DNA from: Chara braunii
Lineage: Eukaryota; Streptophyta; Charophyceae; Charales; Characeae
DNA: 40,903 bases
NCBI GenBank assembly: GCA_003427395.1
Contig: BFEA01000157.1
Coordinates: 2,817,107-2,858,009, forward strand
Direction: 5' to 3'
Shown piece by piece: positions 29,456 through 40,253 of the stretch. The position numbers and the translations under genes were made by a program. The notes beneath the pieces are model-generated. The model was given only the letters and a program-made list of their open reading frames with translations, ran no database searches and was not told the origin of the DNA. The stretch's first letter is position 1. Each line of letters starts with the position of its first letter.

Positions 29456-29606
29456 CCGGACCCGGACCCGGACAGCTCATGTCCGGGGACCAGACGCATG
29501 TCCGATCAGGTCCGGACACCCGGATGTTCGGATACATCCGGACCTCCAGACATGTATGGTTCCGGACAGTCCAGACCGGTAAGCAGGTCCGGAAATCTCC
29601 GGTCCA
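29456..29606. repeat. Dispersed CCGGA/GTCTGGAC-rich repeat, copy 2
   Basis: About a dozen CCGGA or TCCGG words occur in 150 bp, with GTCCAGACC, and an A tract follows. It has the same vocabulary as 96-345 and 34640-34870. Confidence 0.5.
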
Positions 29607-29672
29607 TTAAAAAAAAAAATAATAATAAAATATGAAAAAAAGTATGTTAAAGCGCTTACTCCAACAGCGGAC

Positions 29673-30326
29673 CTGCGCATAGTTTCATGGAATGTCAATG
29701 GCATGGCATCTATTCTCATCAGCGAGCATAAGTGGAGCAATTTCACCAAAGCGTTGGATTGGTACGGATCGCACCCACCAGATATCATGTGTCTGCAAGG
29801 GACGCATTTGACAAGTAGTCAGGACCATCAAGTCGTTCAGCCAGAAATCCTTAGAAAACTAAGATGGATTAAACAGGCCTATTGGGCCTTGTCCCCGACG
29901 ACTCGATCATCAGGGACTGTGGTGATTTTTCATTCTAAATCAATGACAACACAAAATCTGCGAGTAGACTCAGTTCTCAGCGATAACAGAGAGAGGAGAT
30001 TGGTTAAAATAGATTTCGAATACAAACAAGAACGCTTTCGACTTCTTTCAATGTACTGTTCCAGCTCTCAGCAACAAAGAGTTGAGCTCACAGACTCTCT
30101 TTCTCCGCATTGTACCACTCCTACTCATCTAATAATGGCGGGAGATTGGAATGCAACATTAGACCAGGGATTGAATAGAATGTCCGGGGGATTATCGTCA
30201 ATGGAGGGAGCAGTTTGGGACGAGGCAGCATCTATACATAACCTCATGACGAAACGCCAACTAATCGATCCCAAACTGCTCCCTCCATTGACGTCAATTG
30301 CCATATGCCGCGGGGTTAGATCATAA
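29673..30326 (+). pseudogene. LINE-D apurinic-type endonuclease domain
   Basis: The frame begins LRIVSWNVNGM, the standard opening of the LINE APE-type endonuclease, and carries HLIMAGDWNATLDQG, the metal-binding GDxN motif. The conserved catalytic Glu of the LQET motif is replaced by Gly (CLQGTH, near 29795), which should abolish nicking. The final His motif (LDHKF at about 30317-30331) is in another frame. Between the two lies a 25-bp inverted repeat (30196-30220 and 30269-30293) that has replaced the original coding sequence. The upstream start codon is not defined. Confidence 0.8.
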
Positions 30327-30970
30327 ATTCATATATCTGTATCTACTCTTAGACGACGCCCCGAAAAGAGGTCCGGGCTTTCTTTAAAGTCACTAACTCA
30401 ATCTTGGCAGCTAGAGTTATGAAGGAGGACATCATTGAAACTTGCTCCGCATACGGAACAAGGATCAATACTTTTCCACAACTAGTGGTAAGCCTGTCCA
30501 ATGCTTCAGCAAAAGCATCCAGGATTATCGCAGCACAGAGGCAGGCAAAAGAAAAAGAGCTGGAAGCAGTCCTGCAAATAGCAGAGCAAAATTTAATATC
30601 CCACCCGGGGTAGACACACCTCGAGGAAGCACTCTTTGCAGCGAAACGCCAACTGTTGAATTGGAAGGCATCGAAGGACGCAGGACTACGACTACGAGCC
30701 AAAGTCAAGGAACCGGAGGAAGGAGAAAAAATGACTAAATTTTTCTTTCAGAAGATCAAAACTAACGAGCGCAACAAACTCATTGATCAGCTGCAGAAGG
30801 GAGATACTATAACATCGGACCCACAAGAAATGTTGACAATAGCCGCAGACTTCTAAAAGGAGCTCTACACCTCAAGGGAAGACCAACATCCTCCAATCCA
30901 AGTACAAGAAGCACGAGAAAAACTTCTTGCGCACCTGGATAAAACTTTGTCGTAGGAACAAGCAGTAGAG

Positions 30971-31760
30971 TTGGACAAACCAATCACACCGGAGGGAGTC
31001 AAGTTAGCGCTGCACTCCATGCAACCGAATAAAACGTTGGGAAGAGATGGTCTTTCAAAGGAATTTTGGCAGACTTTCTGGCCAATCTTTCAAAATGAAT
31101 ACATCAAATTTCTCAACACAGCCAGCCAAGAAGAAGGACAGAGCAAGTACATAAGCACAAGAGTTGTCACACTGCTATAAAAAAGGGAGACCCCACATAT
31201 ATAAAAAATTACCATCCAATAACGCTACTCACAGTGGTGTACAAGATACTGGTAAAACTCCTAGCCAATAGGCTTAGAAACATCACCCGGAGTTGCTTCC
31301 ACATCTACCAGACAGGATTCATCCCTAGGAGATTCATCCTTGACAATGTTATGACGCTAATAGAGTTGGGACGATACATCACGGACAAGAAACTCAACGC
31401 TGCCATACTCTTCTTTGATTTCAAAAAGGTGTATGATCAGGTCAACTGGAACTTTCAGCAACAATGCATGGAGAAGACGGGCATTGGACCAAATTTTCGC
31501 AAATGGGTGAGAATACTATACAATGATGCATACGGCCAAGTGCAACTCAACGACTTTCTTTCTCCACCATACAAAATTAGTCGTTCAGTGCGTCAAGAAG
31601 ATCCACTTGCAGCCCCCCTTTTTCTCTTCACCATAGAGGCGATAGAAAGGACCCGACAATAGAGCGTCTAGTTGCTGAACGGACACATCCCTCTCATCAG
31701 GTTTGCTTACCCACCACTCTCCTCTTTGTCGATGATCTCACCGTCCTGATGAGAGCTTCC
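30971..31760 (+). pseudogene. LINE-D reverse transcriptase domain (broken)
   Basis: A first frame (30971-31180) has LGRDGLSKEFWQ, the usual NKxxGxDG(L/F) start of LINE RTs. One base is missing near 31180 in what should be LLYKKGD. The next frame (31234-31662) has the palm: FDFKKVYDQV with the motif A Asp, and SVRQEDPLAAPLF, where the normally invariant Gly of QGDPL is Glu. Motif C, LLFVDDLTVL at 31722-31751, is intact but in a third frame after a stop. The protein is colinear with LINE-A. Confidence 0.85.
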
Positions 31761-31973
31761 AATGCTTCATTTCAAGCTCTTACAAGCACTATGCAAGCCT
31801 TCCAGCTGACAGTTGAAATGAATGTTAATTGGCAGAAAACTACTGGCTGGTGGCTGTCGGAAAAGGAGCGACCTCCATAGGATATCACGCCAGAAGGGTT
31901 TACATGGCAAGATCCCAAGACACCACTGAGGTTCCTAGGCATCAATCTCACAAACGCAGGACCAGACCAGACT

Positions 31974-33249
31974 ATGGCACCAAAGATGCTTACACGAATG
32001 ATTCGCAAATTAGATAACTGGTCTAGTATCTACACCTCAGTGTTTGGAAGAGCGTTGGTACTCGATGCGTCCATCTTCTCCATGCTCTGGTACGCAACAA
32101 CCATTTGGACGCCGAAGTCGCGCATGATAAATGTTCTCAAAACACGTTCTACAACTTATCTGTGGACCGGTAATCCTTCTACCCAGAGTTTCATTTCATT
32201 CCTAAGGTTGCCTTGCGGTACAAGGAGGTCTGGGAATTCTGGACCCACTCACACACACCAAAGCTTTGCAACTAAGTCGATAGTGAAGCTGCTCAGTAAC
32301 CACAAACTGTCGTGGACTTCCTTGGCACTCTATAGGATCAGACAACTCCCGAAGGCCTCTTCCCCATCTAAAATGAGAGGATACTTCTGGCTGATGTCCA
32401 AATCATGGTCTGTCCGCCGAAGGGTACTACAACATCATCATCAACAACTACAACAAGATTCTCAGACAGATTACTAGATGTACCTCATCAAATCTTGGAG
32501 GGAGATCTTCCCAACTAAGACACTTCGACCAACAAATAGGGGAGAAGTGTTACGGCAACCTCTCTTCTTCAACCAATGGATCAAAAACCAAGCTTATAAA
32601 CCCTGGACACTAACGTTCCGGGATGGACGTTGGATCAAGTGGTTGGAGCGGGGTGTCTGGAAAATCAGCCACATTTGGAACCAGCAGCACAATCTATGGA
32701 AAACATGTCTGGAACTCCGTGATACACTCAAGGGTTTCCACAATCTGCAAGATAACCTCACTGCCCTCCTTCAATCAATTCCCCCAGAATGGCTGCAGAT
32801 TCTACAGGTCCCCTCCACATGGATAGCAGGACAGTGGGCCACGGAAAGATGGGAAGCTATCCCGACAGTGGCCTTATCTTTCGTCAAGCGCACAGATCCG
32901 GCAGGAGAATGGGCATTGTGGTCAATTCATAACAACAACAATCGGGACAGACTATACGTGTGGTCTCTAAGACGGGTGCAGCCAAAGTAACGGCCAAGGC
33001 GTCGACAATGAAGAAGTGAGATTAATTGAAGATGACAAGTATAGAACCTTCAACTCCACAGAAGAGTTGCAAGACCTCAAATTCGACCCACTAGAGTGGG
33101 CATGGAAAACATCTTCTGCTCAAACGAAGGTAGAGCGCAGAACAAGCATCCTTGATTACACAACCAGGTTTGGATACAAACTTCAAAGGCGAACAGTCAA
33201 CACAAGTGACACACTTTTAACAAGATGGCAGAAGTTTCGGGGGGCTTAG
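31974..33249 (+). pseudogene. LINE-D ORF2 thumb and connector region
   Basis: Frames 31974-32477, 32478-32990 and 33016-33249 are consecutive. They encode FGRALVLDASIFSMLWYATT, YLWTGNPS, IKSWREIFPTKTLRP, GRWIKWLERGVWKISHIW and FDPLEWAWK. Matching segments occur in LINE-A, LINE-B and LINE-E, and together they define the family between RT and zinc knuckle. One stop or frameshift separates each pair of frames. No enzymatic motif is known to me for this part. Confidence 0.75.
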
Positions 33250-33297
33250 ATTACATGGCAAGTTCTGTTATCAATCAGAAACACCCGCATCAGGAGT

Positions 33298-33771
33298 ATG
33301 CAACGGCTCATCTATTATCATGCGCTTCCCGTCAACAAGTGGCTAAGCAGGCGACACTCACAGGTGGACAGACAACCACTAGATGACCTATGTGCTATTT
33401 GCCACGAGGGTGTCTCAGAGGACCTACTACATTGCTTGCTTTCCTGTTCAAACGGGACACAAATTCGGAAGAGAACAGAAGCTTTGTGGGTTTCTCTAAC
33501 AGGAACACCCCTACCAGGCAACAATATTACACGGTTAACTGAAATGCGAGAGCCAGACTTAGTTGTGGCATGGCAAAAGACCTTCTTTCAGAGACTGCGA
33601 CCTCTTACACTTTGGATAATATGGAAAAGAAGGTGCAAGGAGACTATAACCACTGAGTCTATACTTGAGCCGAAAGCTTGGCAGATTCTCCTTCACCTTC
33701 TACAAGAGGAATATCAAGCGGATTGGAACAAAGCGGCGAAGCTCATAAAATCAGACCCCACGAAGCAATAG
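33298..33771 (+). pseudogene. LINE-D zinc-knuckle C-terminus
   Basis: An open frame of 157 codons contains LCAICHEGVSEDLLHCLLSC, a C-x2-C...H-x4-C zinc-binding motif of the zf-RVT type, then RLRPLTLWIIWKRRCKETIT. It is followed by a helical, charged tail. The preceding frame 33016-33249 ends in a stop about 50 bases earlier. The corresponding segments of LINE-E (36350-36780) and LINE-G (17432-18082) are close matches. Confidence 0.8.
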
Positions 33772-34639
33772 GAAATTGTCGACAAAAAAAAAAAAAAACC
33801 GATTGGGAGAAGGAAAGCTAGGAGACATTCACGGCAATACACCACGGTTAGTCTAGAGAATTGCAAGGACACAACAAAAAGCTCAACATGAAGAGACAGA
33901 AGACATGATGACACTTGTTCTGGCACCATACAATCAGTCAACCTAGGCTTGGTATAATAAGAATGACAATGTAGGAGAGACATGAAGTACATTAGGACAA
34001 GAATTATCAGTGCATTATGATTAACCTACAGAGAAGTTTCACGGTTTAAGATTGAGGAACAACACAAGTTTTATCCCTTGGGCTAGGAACGAGTAAATCA
34101 CGACAGCATTATAACCGAGGGTTTAGGGTTTAGGATTTATATACAACGTAGGCAAATAGGGTTTTGCATTCGAAACTCTTTTCAAGAGAATCATACGCGT
34201 CCCAGAACACTCTGGTAAAACACACCTACCCGACAGTTTCAAAACTGAGAGGAGCAGAACTGGGATTACATGGATGGACAAAGTGAGATAGTATAGGCTA
34301 ACTTAGGTTGGGGTGAGGGGTGGTATATCCTTCCTCAAGGAAGTAATCAATGCTGTCCACTCGGGCCTCCCAGCCATAATGGGGGGGAGCGTGCGTGAGT
34401 CTCTTATGTATCTCTTATTGACTTGCAGGGGGAAAGGAACCGGGGTGTTGCTCCCCAAAATGGTAGGAGCCAAAACCACGAGGTTTTGTTTTAAAAAATA
34501 ATAATAATAAATAATAATAATAAAAAAACAATGCAAACCACTTTTGCCTCAGAGTCATGTTATAATTCCTAACTAAAGTTGACTTAAAAGTCAAAAACTA
34601 TAAAAAAAACTTCAAAATGTGTATGTCTAATAAATTATT

Positions 34640-34870
34640 GTAGTGATAGACCATGTCCGGAACTCCCCAAAAAACAAAAACGGGCCTGAAAGACCCCCAA
34701 AACAATTTTGCGGGCTCGGCTACTCAGTGGGGAAGCTTCCTGGACCATTTTTATTTCTTTTTCCCCATGAACTTTGGCAGATCCAGACCTTCCGAACCGG
34801 ACGTCTGGAGTCCAGACTGAATCCAGACCGTCTGGACTGTGGTCCGGCCGTCCGGATCGTAGCCATGGTA
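34640..34870. repeat. Dispersed CCGGA/GTCTGGAC-rich repeat, copy 3
   Basis: It contains CATGTCCGGAACTCC, then GTCTGGAGTCCAGACTG, CCGTCTGGACTG and GGCCGTCCGGAT, with AAAAAACAAAAAC nearby. It shares its vocabulary with copies 1 and 2. It follows the tail of LINE-D after about 120 bp. Confidence 0.5.
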
Positions 34871-34935
34871 AAGATTAAAAATCAAGACAAAGATGAGGGG
34901 CATATTGAAACCATTCATTTTTTCTCATTCTTCTT

Positions 34936-35393
34936 TTAACTCCCCTTCACTGTGCCTCTCGCGTACAAGGCTCGCCACATTGATGAAGTTGAGCACGAGC
35001 TGCCCGCATCCCCCGTGTGCCATAACGGCCCACTTGTACGCTGTGAGAAAGAGGCAGAGCAAAGGGGGACGTGATAAACACAGGGAAGAGAGATGAAGAG
35101 ACGACAAAGAGAGAAGAAAAGGGGAAGTAAGGGAAACTGCGGACTGTGGAATGAAGATGAAGGCAAAGGAGAGGATAAGAAAAACCTCAAGAATGAGTCT
35201 GTCCTTGACGACAGAGAGGACACACATTGTAAGGATGAGGTGGATGGGCACATGGAAGACCTAGCTGAGCATTCTCAGGACAACGATTGCCACGACGGCT
35301 GGCATTGAGCATGCCCACCATGCACTCCCGACAAATAGCATGTCGATTGCAGGCCAAAATGAAGGAAGAATGCTCACCACAAAGGCCATGCAT
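34936..35393 (-). pseudogene. RING-finger gene fragment, two exon-like parts
   Basis: The minus-strand frame 35187-35393 encodes LCGEHSSFILACNRHAICREC, then MVGMLN and, after 30 residues, VCPLCRQGQ. The Cys/His pattern, closing in C-x-x-C (CPLC), is that of a RING finger, a domain usually found in E3 ubiquitin ligases. After a stretch with a strong acceptor (CTCTTTCTCACAG, ending about 35065), a second part (34936-35064) encodes AYKWAVMAHGGCGQLVLNFI and SLVRERHSEGEL before a stop. No clean GT donor follows the RING part, so it may be a captured or decayed gene fragment. A relative lies at 5935-6085. Confidence 0.5.
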
Positions 35394-35412
35394 TCAGTAT
35401 AGCGCCGATGGC

Positions 35413-36946
35413 CGCAAAATGGCTGATGTCCAAATCATGGTCCGCCTGTCAGGGAGTGCAGCAACAACTGTAACAACAACCACAACAAGACGTACAAACA
35501 GTCTACTGGATGTACCCCATCGAATCTTGGTGGTAAATCTTCCCGGCCAAGACTCGTCAACCTACAAACAGGGAATAAGTTCTACGCCAACCTCTCTTCT
35601 GCAACCATTGGCTCAAAGACCAAGCCAACAAACCCTGGACACTAACGACCCAGGACGGACGATGGATCACGTGGTTGAAGCGAGGAGTCTGGAAGATCAA
35701 CTATATATGGAATCAGCAGCACAACCGATGGAAAACTTGTATTGAACCCCAGAAACACTCAAAGGATGCCACAACCTACAAGACAACCTCACCACCCTCC
35801 TCCAATCGATCCCTCCGGGGTGGCTGCTGCTACTTCACGCCCCCTCCATTTGGGAGGTAGGAGAATGGGCAACGGGGAGCTGCGAAAGTACCCCGACAGT
35901 GGCTTTATCATTTGTCAAACGTACAGGTCCGGCAGGAGATTGGGCACTGTGGACCGTTCATAACATACAGCAGCCACGATAAACCACAAGTGTTGTCACC
36001 AAGACGATAGCGGCCAGGGTAACTGCCAAAACTCGATGATGAGGAAAGTGAGGGTACTTGAGGACGACGAATACAGGATTTATAACCCTACAGAGGCGTT
36101 GCAGGACCTCGAATTCAACCCAGCACACTGGGCATTGAAAACATCCTCCGGTCAAATGGGCATAGAGCGCAGAACCAGCATCCTGGACTACACAACCCGC
36201 GTGGCAACAAATTACAGTGGCGAGCGGTCAACATAAGCGACACACTTTCAACAAGCTGGCAGAAGCATGTGGCGGGAGCTCGGGACTCAGATCTCGTGGC
36301 AAATCCCTTTAGCAATCAGAAACACCCGCATCAAAAGCATGCAATGGCACTACCCGTCAACAAGTGGCTAAGCAGACGACGATCAGAGGAGTCCAGACAA
36401 CCTCTAGATGACCTCAGTGCCCTCTGTCACGAGGGCGCCTCAGAAGACCTACCGAATTGCTTGCTCTCCTGCTCAAAGGCGACACAGCTCTGTAAGAGAA
36501 CAGAATCACTGTGGGCTTCCCTAACAGGCACGCCCCTACCTGGTAACAACATTATACGACTAACCGGTCTACAGGAGCCAACCCTAGCTGTCGCATGGCA
36601 AAGGACCTTTTTTCAAAGACTTTGACCTCTAACACTTTGGATAATATGGAAGAGAAGATGTAAAGAGGCTATAGCTACTCAGACTGTTCTCAAGCCTGAA
36701 GCTTGGCAGACTCTACTCCACCTCTTACGGGCCGGATATCAAGCAGATTGGAACAACGCGGCGAAGCACATTAAAAAAAAAAAACACAAAACAACAGGGA
36801 ATCATTGACAAGTTCAAGAGAGAACGCCTGGGCAGAGGTGACTAGGAGACATCGAAGGCAGCACACCAAGGCTTGCCTGGAGGGTCGCAGGGCCCCAACA
36901 GGGAGACCACCACGAAGCAACAGAATTCCTATCGGCACTTGTTCAT
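35413..36946 (+). mobile_element. LINE-E, 5'-truncated LINE interrupted by an LTR element
   Basis: Homology to LINE-D starts abruptly near 35413 (GCTGATGTCCAAATCATGGT) in the connector region and stays colinear through the zinc knuckle (LSALCHEGASEDLPNCLLSC, where the His is replaced by Asn, near 36415-36475). It runs on to 36945. The copy is then cut by the LTR beginning at 36947. Its 3' UTR should reappear beyond the LTR element, outside this window. Several frameshifts break the ORF. The left target-site copy is not identified. Confidence 0.8.
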
Positions 36947-37938
36947 TGAAACGGTTTTCACCTTTCTGCAGTCACAGATGCGGGCACTAGAGTTCGATCC
37001 CCAGACCTTACCTTGCCCATGTACAGTATCGAGTTGAACCCCGAGTGTTTGAACCCGTGACCTGTGTTTTGGTAGTCGGTGGCTGTCTGTGGTAGGTCTG
37101 TGTAGTTGTAGGGGTTTGATCTGTAGGTCTGTCGAGTAGGGGTCACCGCTCTGTAGAGGTCGTAGCTGTACATGTTCTGAGAGGTCAAGATCGTAGCTGC
37201 GACAGTCCCGAAAGGTCAAGGTCGTAGCTGCTACAGTACTCGAAAGGCCAAGTCCACAGACTTCCGGAAGGTCTGGAAGTGGCCTTTCGAAAGTGTCTCA
37301 CGTTTAGCCAGAGGCAAGTGGGCAAGTGGTAAGCCCAACTGCACTGAGTCGGCAGTGCGACTGCATCGAGTCGGCAGTGCAACCCCGTGCAGTCAGCGGT
37401 ACGGTCCCAGTATGTCACAGTCCACTCAAGCAAGTACCATGACGGACTGTTTGCACCATGGGTCCGGTGGAAAGGGAGCAGACCAACGACTTACAGAAGT
37501 ATAAATCAAGAGGCAGCGCCCAGCCATTCATTCATTCGCTGTGTAAGCTATGCGGAAGCGCTGCTACAGCCACTTGTGCGAAGGTGGTCTGCAGGTTGCC
37601 CGAAGACAAAGTGGGCTGAAGAGCGAGATTGTAGCCATAGCGGTAGAGGCGAGCGGCCATAGCCGCCGAGGGTAGAGGTAGCTGCGTCTGTGTGTGTGTG
37701 TGGGATATAGAGTGGGTGTGCATGGGTGTATTCAGGGAGATCCAGAGTTGAGTGCGGGTGAACAGTGGTGTTGAGCGCAGTGACAAGGGTTGGACGGTGT
37801 AGGTGCTGATGCGCCATAGCTTATTGAAGCGAGTTTATATCTGAACTGCGTTATCTCTGAGCTTTGAGTGGGCGCTGTGCGCCAGTGTGTATCACCATCT
37901 GTTTGCATGTGTGCGAAGTGGAAAGAAAGCGAGTAGCA
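36947..37938 (+). mobile_element. 5' LTR of an LTR retrotransposon
   Basis: This 992-bp LTR begins TGAAACGG, ends AGCA and is followed after one base by a primer-binding site. It is colinear with the solo LTR at 10516-11374 but clearly diverged from it, so more than one subfamily is present. It contains a TATA box at 37500-37505 and several CCATAGC words. The partner LTR and pol region must lie beyond the window end. A large gag gene is typical of Ty3/gypsy elements, but pol is not visible, so the superfamily is not settled. Confidence 0.85.
37500..37505 (+). promoter_or_regulatory. TATA box of the 5' LTR
   Basis: TATAAA lies in GAAGTATAAATCAAGAGGC, conserved exactly with 10952-10970, so transcription of the element probably starts some 25-35 bp downstream. 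Confidence 0.7.
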
Positions 37939-37939
37939 T

Positions 37940-37951
37940 TGGTATCAGAGC
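37940..37951 (+). other. Primer-binding site for initiator tRNA-Met
   Basis: TGGTATCAGAGC is complementary to the 3' end of plant initiator tRNA-Met and is the commonest PBS in plant LTR retrotransposons. It lies one base after the LTR end, which fixes the LTR boundary. Confidence 0.9.
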
Positions 37952-38104
37952 TGGTTCCCGTTACACTACGCGCCATCGTTGTTGTCGGCAGGAAGGAGAC
38001 GCGCGCCAGTGAGCGCCATAGCCGAGGTGCACAGAAGGAGGAAACATCCGCCATAGCTGCGTTGCGGAGTCGGTGCCGCGTACCTGCATAAAAGACAACG
38101 ATGA

Positions 38105-38107
<3 letters not shown>

Positions 38108-38177
<70 letters not shown>
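38108..38177. repeat. (GA)n microsatellite in the LTR-element leader
   Basis: About 35 GA units lie in the untranslated leader, 160 bp after the PBS. The leader remains purine-rich to about 38400. Confidence 0.95.
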
Positions 38178-38180
<3 letters not shown>

Positions 38181-38423
38181 TGATACAAGACCAGGAGAGA
38201 AGGCGACAGAGCCGCAGAGCTCGGACACAGGGTTACCGAGAGAGAGAAAGGTGAAGCGAAGGAGAAGGGACCATAGCCGAGGGAGAAGGAAGGAGGGACG
38301 AGGAAAGTGAAGGAAGCCATAGCCGGGATGAAGTGAGAAAAAGGAGAAAGGGGGAAGGAAGGAGAAGGAAGATAAAGAAGGTGGCGAGGAAGAAAGAGGG
38401 CCGGCAACCATAGCCGAGTTGAG

Positions 38424-38580
38424 GGTTGACCAAGGTGTTGATCGAAGGGTTGACCAACGTTGACTTCGACCGGGGAGTTGACCGGCGGGTTGACTGACAT
38501 TGACCAAGGCATTGACCGGCGAGTTGACCAAGCATTGACCAGCGTTGACTCAGGCTGTTGACCACAAAATTGACCAAGCT
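38424..38580 (+). promoter_or_regulatory. Array of TTGAC (W-box-like) motifs in the leader
   Basis: Within about 155 bp there are about twelve TTGACC or TTGACT words, spaced 9-20 bp apart and all in the plus orientation. TTGAC(C/T) is the core of the W box bound by plant WRKY transcription factors. Binding is an inference; the regular array itself is plain in the sequence. It lies between the PBS and gag. Confidence 0.6.
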
Positions 38581-39157
38581 GGAGTTGGTATATTCTCGCC
38601 AAGCCTTCAGCCTATCCCCTCGCCCTATGGATGTGCACTCACCCTATGGTACTTGCTGAGTCTGTCTGTCTCTTCTTTCTGCATTGAGTCTCTTTTGTCC
38701 AGGTGATAGGAACTATGTGTATGTGGTCATAGAACTTTGTTGACCAAACCCACACAGGCTGAGTAGGGTTGAAGGTTGTGTTTGACGACTCGACTGACCT
38801 GGAGGACACGAACCCTCCCAAGGACCGGTACAGACCAGCGGGCTGCTCGGTGTGGCACACGAGTCGTGGGCTGCACAACGAGCTGTCTAAGTCTTGAGAG
38901 GACTTGCTGATCGCGTCGTCCTGTTTGCAACGTTAAATAATTCCTGAGGAGTTACGGGGGATCTCCTTAAATGCCTCCTGATCAGCAGTAAGTCCTGTAG
39001 TGACAGCCTTAGTTTAGGTTCAGGCTAGAGACCATAGTTGACAGGATCTTGCTAAGATTTTGTGGTCCTTAGATTGAGTCAGTTTAAGTTAAGTCAGTCA
39101 GGGGTGTGAGTCTAAGTGGTGAGGAGTGGAACTGACTTTGGTTGTGCACCTTCCACC

Positions 39158-39448
39158 ATGGTTGGCACTCGTAGTGGCAAGAGCACCACCCCTTACACCA
39201 AAGCTCAGGAAGAGCAAGCCGCCACCGTACTTAAAGAGAGAAGAGAGAAGGAGGCCAAGAAAGAGTTGATTAGACAGGCCAAGAACTTGGCCTTGCAGGA
39301 CGAGCAGGCGGCGAAAAAGAAAAAGTTGGAGGAAGAAATGGAGAGATTGAAGAAGGAGGAGGAAGAAAAGATCAAAGTTGTAGAAGAGGAAGAAATAGAA
39401 GAGGAGGAAGAAAAGGAGAAGCCCCTGCTTAGAAGAGGCGCAGGGTAG
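39158..39448 (+). pseudogene. gag, N-terminal part
   Basis: The start codon lies in ACCATGG, a good initiation context, and the frame opens MVGTRSGKSTTPYT. It then becomes a long Lys/Glu-rich coiled-coil-like region (KKKLEEEMERLKKEEEE). An earlier in-frame ATG at 39116 is possible but has a poorer context. The frame ends at a stop at 39446-39448. The downstream sequence clearly continues the same protein in other frames (ISEWVANLSLGEEEEAMLY near 39500-39560, TREKKRRMDEASRM near 39670-39715). At least two frameshifts are therefore present and this copy is dead. Confidence 0.7.
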
Positions 39449-39771
39449 AGAGGAGAATCCAGTGGCTCAAAGAACGAGGATTCATGGATGGAGAAGAAGA
39501 TCTCTGAGTGGGTAGCTAATTTATCTCTAGGAGAAGAGGAAGAGGCCATGTTGTATGTTCCCCCAGAGGAGAAGGAAGCCATAATCAAGGAGTGGGAAGC
39601 AGAAAAAGCCCTCTGAGACGTCAGACCATAGAGGAGGAGAAAAAGTTACAGTGGAAATTGCGTCTCACTAGGGAGAAGAAGAGGAGGATGGATGAGGCGA
39701 GCAGAATGGCGAGGGAATTGGAGGTAATAAAGGCGCAGAGGGAGGAGATGCAGGCGCAACCAGATATATAG

Positions 39772-40253
39772 GGTAAATTAGATGTTATTTCAAGAAACAT
39801 AGAACTCCTCGCCAGAGCCTGGGACGAGCAACACCAGTTTTCTAGAGACCAGGATATTGCTTTGCACTCCATTCGTCTAGAATTTCGGGATTTCGCACGC
39901 GAGATGATGTTGCACGTAGGTGCAAAAATGAAGGCGAGGATAGAAGGCACTGAGAAGTTTTGCACAGGCGCCATTGAGGGCGCAAAGCTGGCCATTCCAA
40001 AGGAGGAGGAAGTACGTCCCCGTAGGGATCCCGTTAAGATCAAGTTTCCTGAAACCTACAACAGGAAAAAGGAAGAAAATTTCGATAATTGGGAGGCGAA
40101 CGTTAACACGTACGTCTACTTACAGCATATCATGCCTGAGGAACAAGTCCTTGTTGCCTTCCAGGCCCTCAAGGACGAAGCAGCCAGCTTTGCTAGATCG
40201 CTGGTCCGCGTTGCACAGTGCGAGAATAACATGGTCGCCTATTCTACGATCAC
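39772..40253 (+). pseudogene. gag, central capsid part
   Basis: The frame follows a stop at 39769-39771 and encodes helical sequence, then RRDPVKIKFPETYNRKK, FDNWEANVNTYVYL and EEQVLVAFQALKDEAASFAR. This resembles the retrotransposon gag (capsid) domain, where a target-like W and a hydrophobic helix series are conserved. The part stops where a 220-bp segment interrupts the frame at 40254. Once that segment is ignored, the frame continues with FFRLLKERFADVT. Confidence 0.7.

Larger units (their letters stand above)
29660..34515 (+). mobile_element. LINE-D, near-complete ORF2 LINE (inactive)
   Basis: This is the longest LINE copy in the window. In order it has the endonuclease (29673-30345), RT (30971-31760), thumb and C-terminal regions (31830-33249), zinc knuckle (33298-33771), a 3' UTR of about 500 bp and the family 3' unit (34297-34495), ending in a TAATAA-type tail. 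No ORF1 precedes the endonuclease, so the 5' end is probably truncated near 29655, where an A-rich tract adjoins. An internal A run at 33784-33799 is not the end, since LINE homology with 36780-36930 continues past it. Multiple stops and frameshifts make it inactive. Confidence 0.85.

Noticed and set aside
33784-33799. A run after the LINE-D zinc knuckle as the LINE poly-A tail
   Set aside because: Similarity with LINE-E continues past it, and the family 3' unit with its own tail lies at 34297-34515.
34119-34134. GGGTTTAGGGTTTAGG, two plant telomere-type repeats
   Set aside because: Two units can arise by chance and lie in a LINE 3' UTR; no longer array is present.
37851-38602. Long minus-strand frames rich in Ser and Leu, and plus-strand Arg-Glu frames
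   Set aside because: They result from the (GA)n tract and purine-rich leader of the LTR element, not from a gene.
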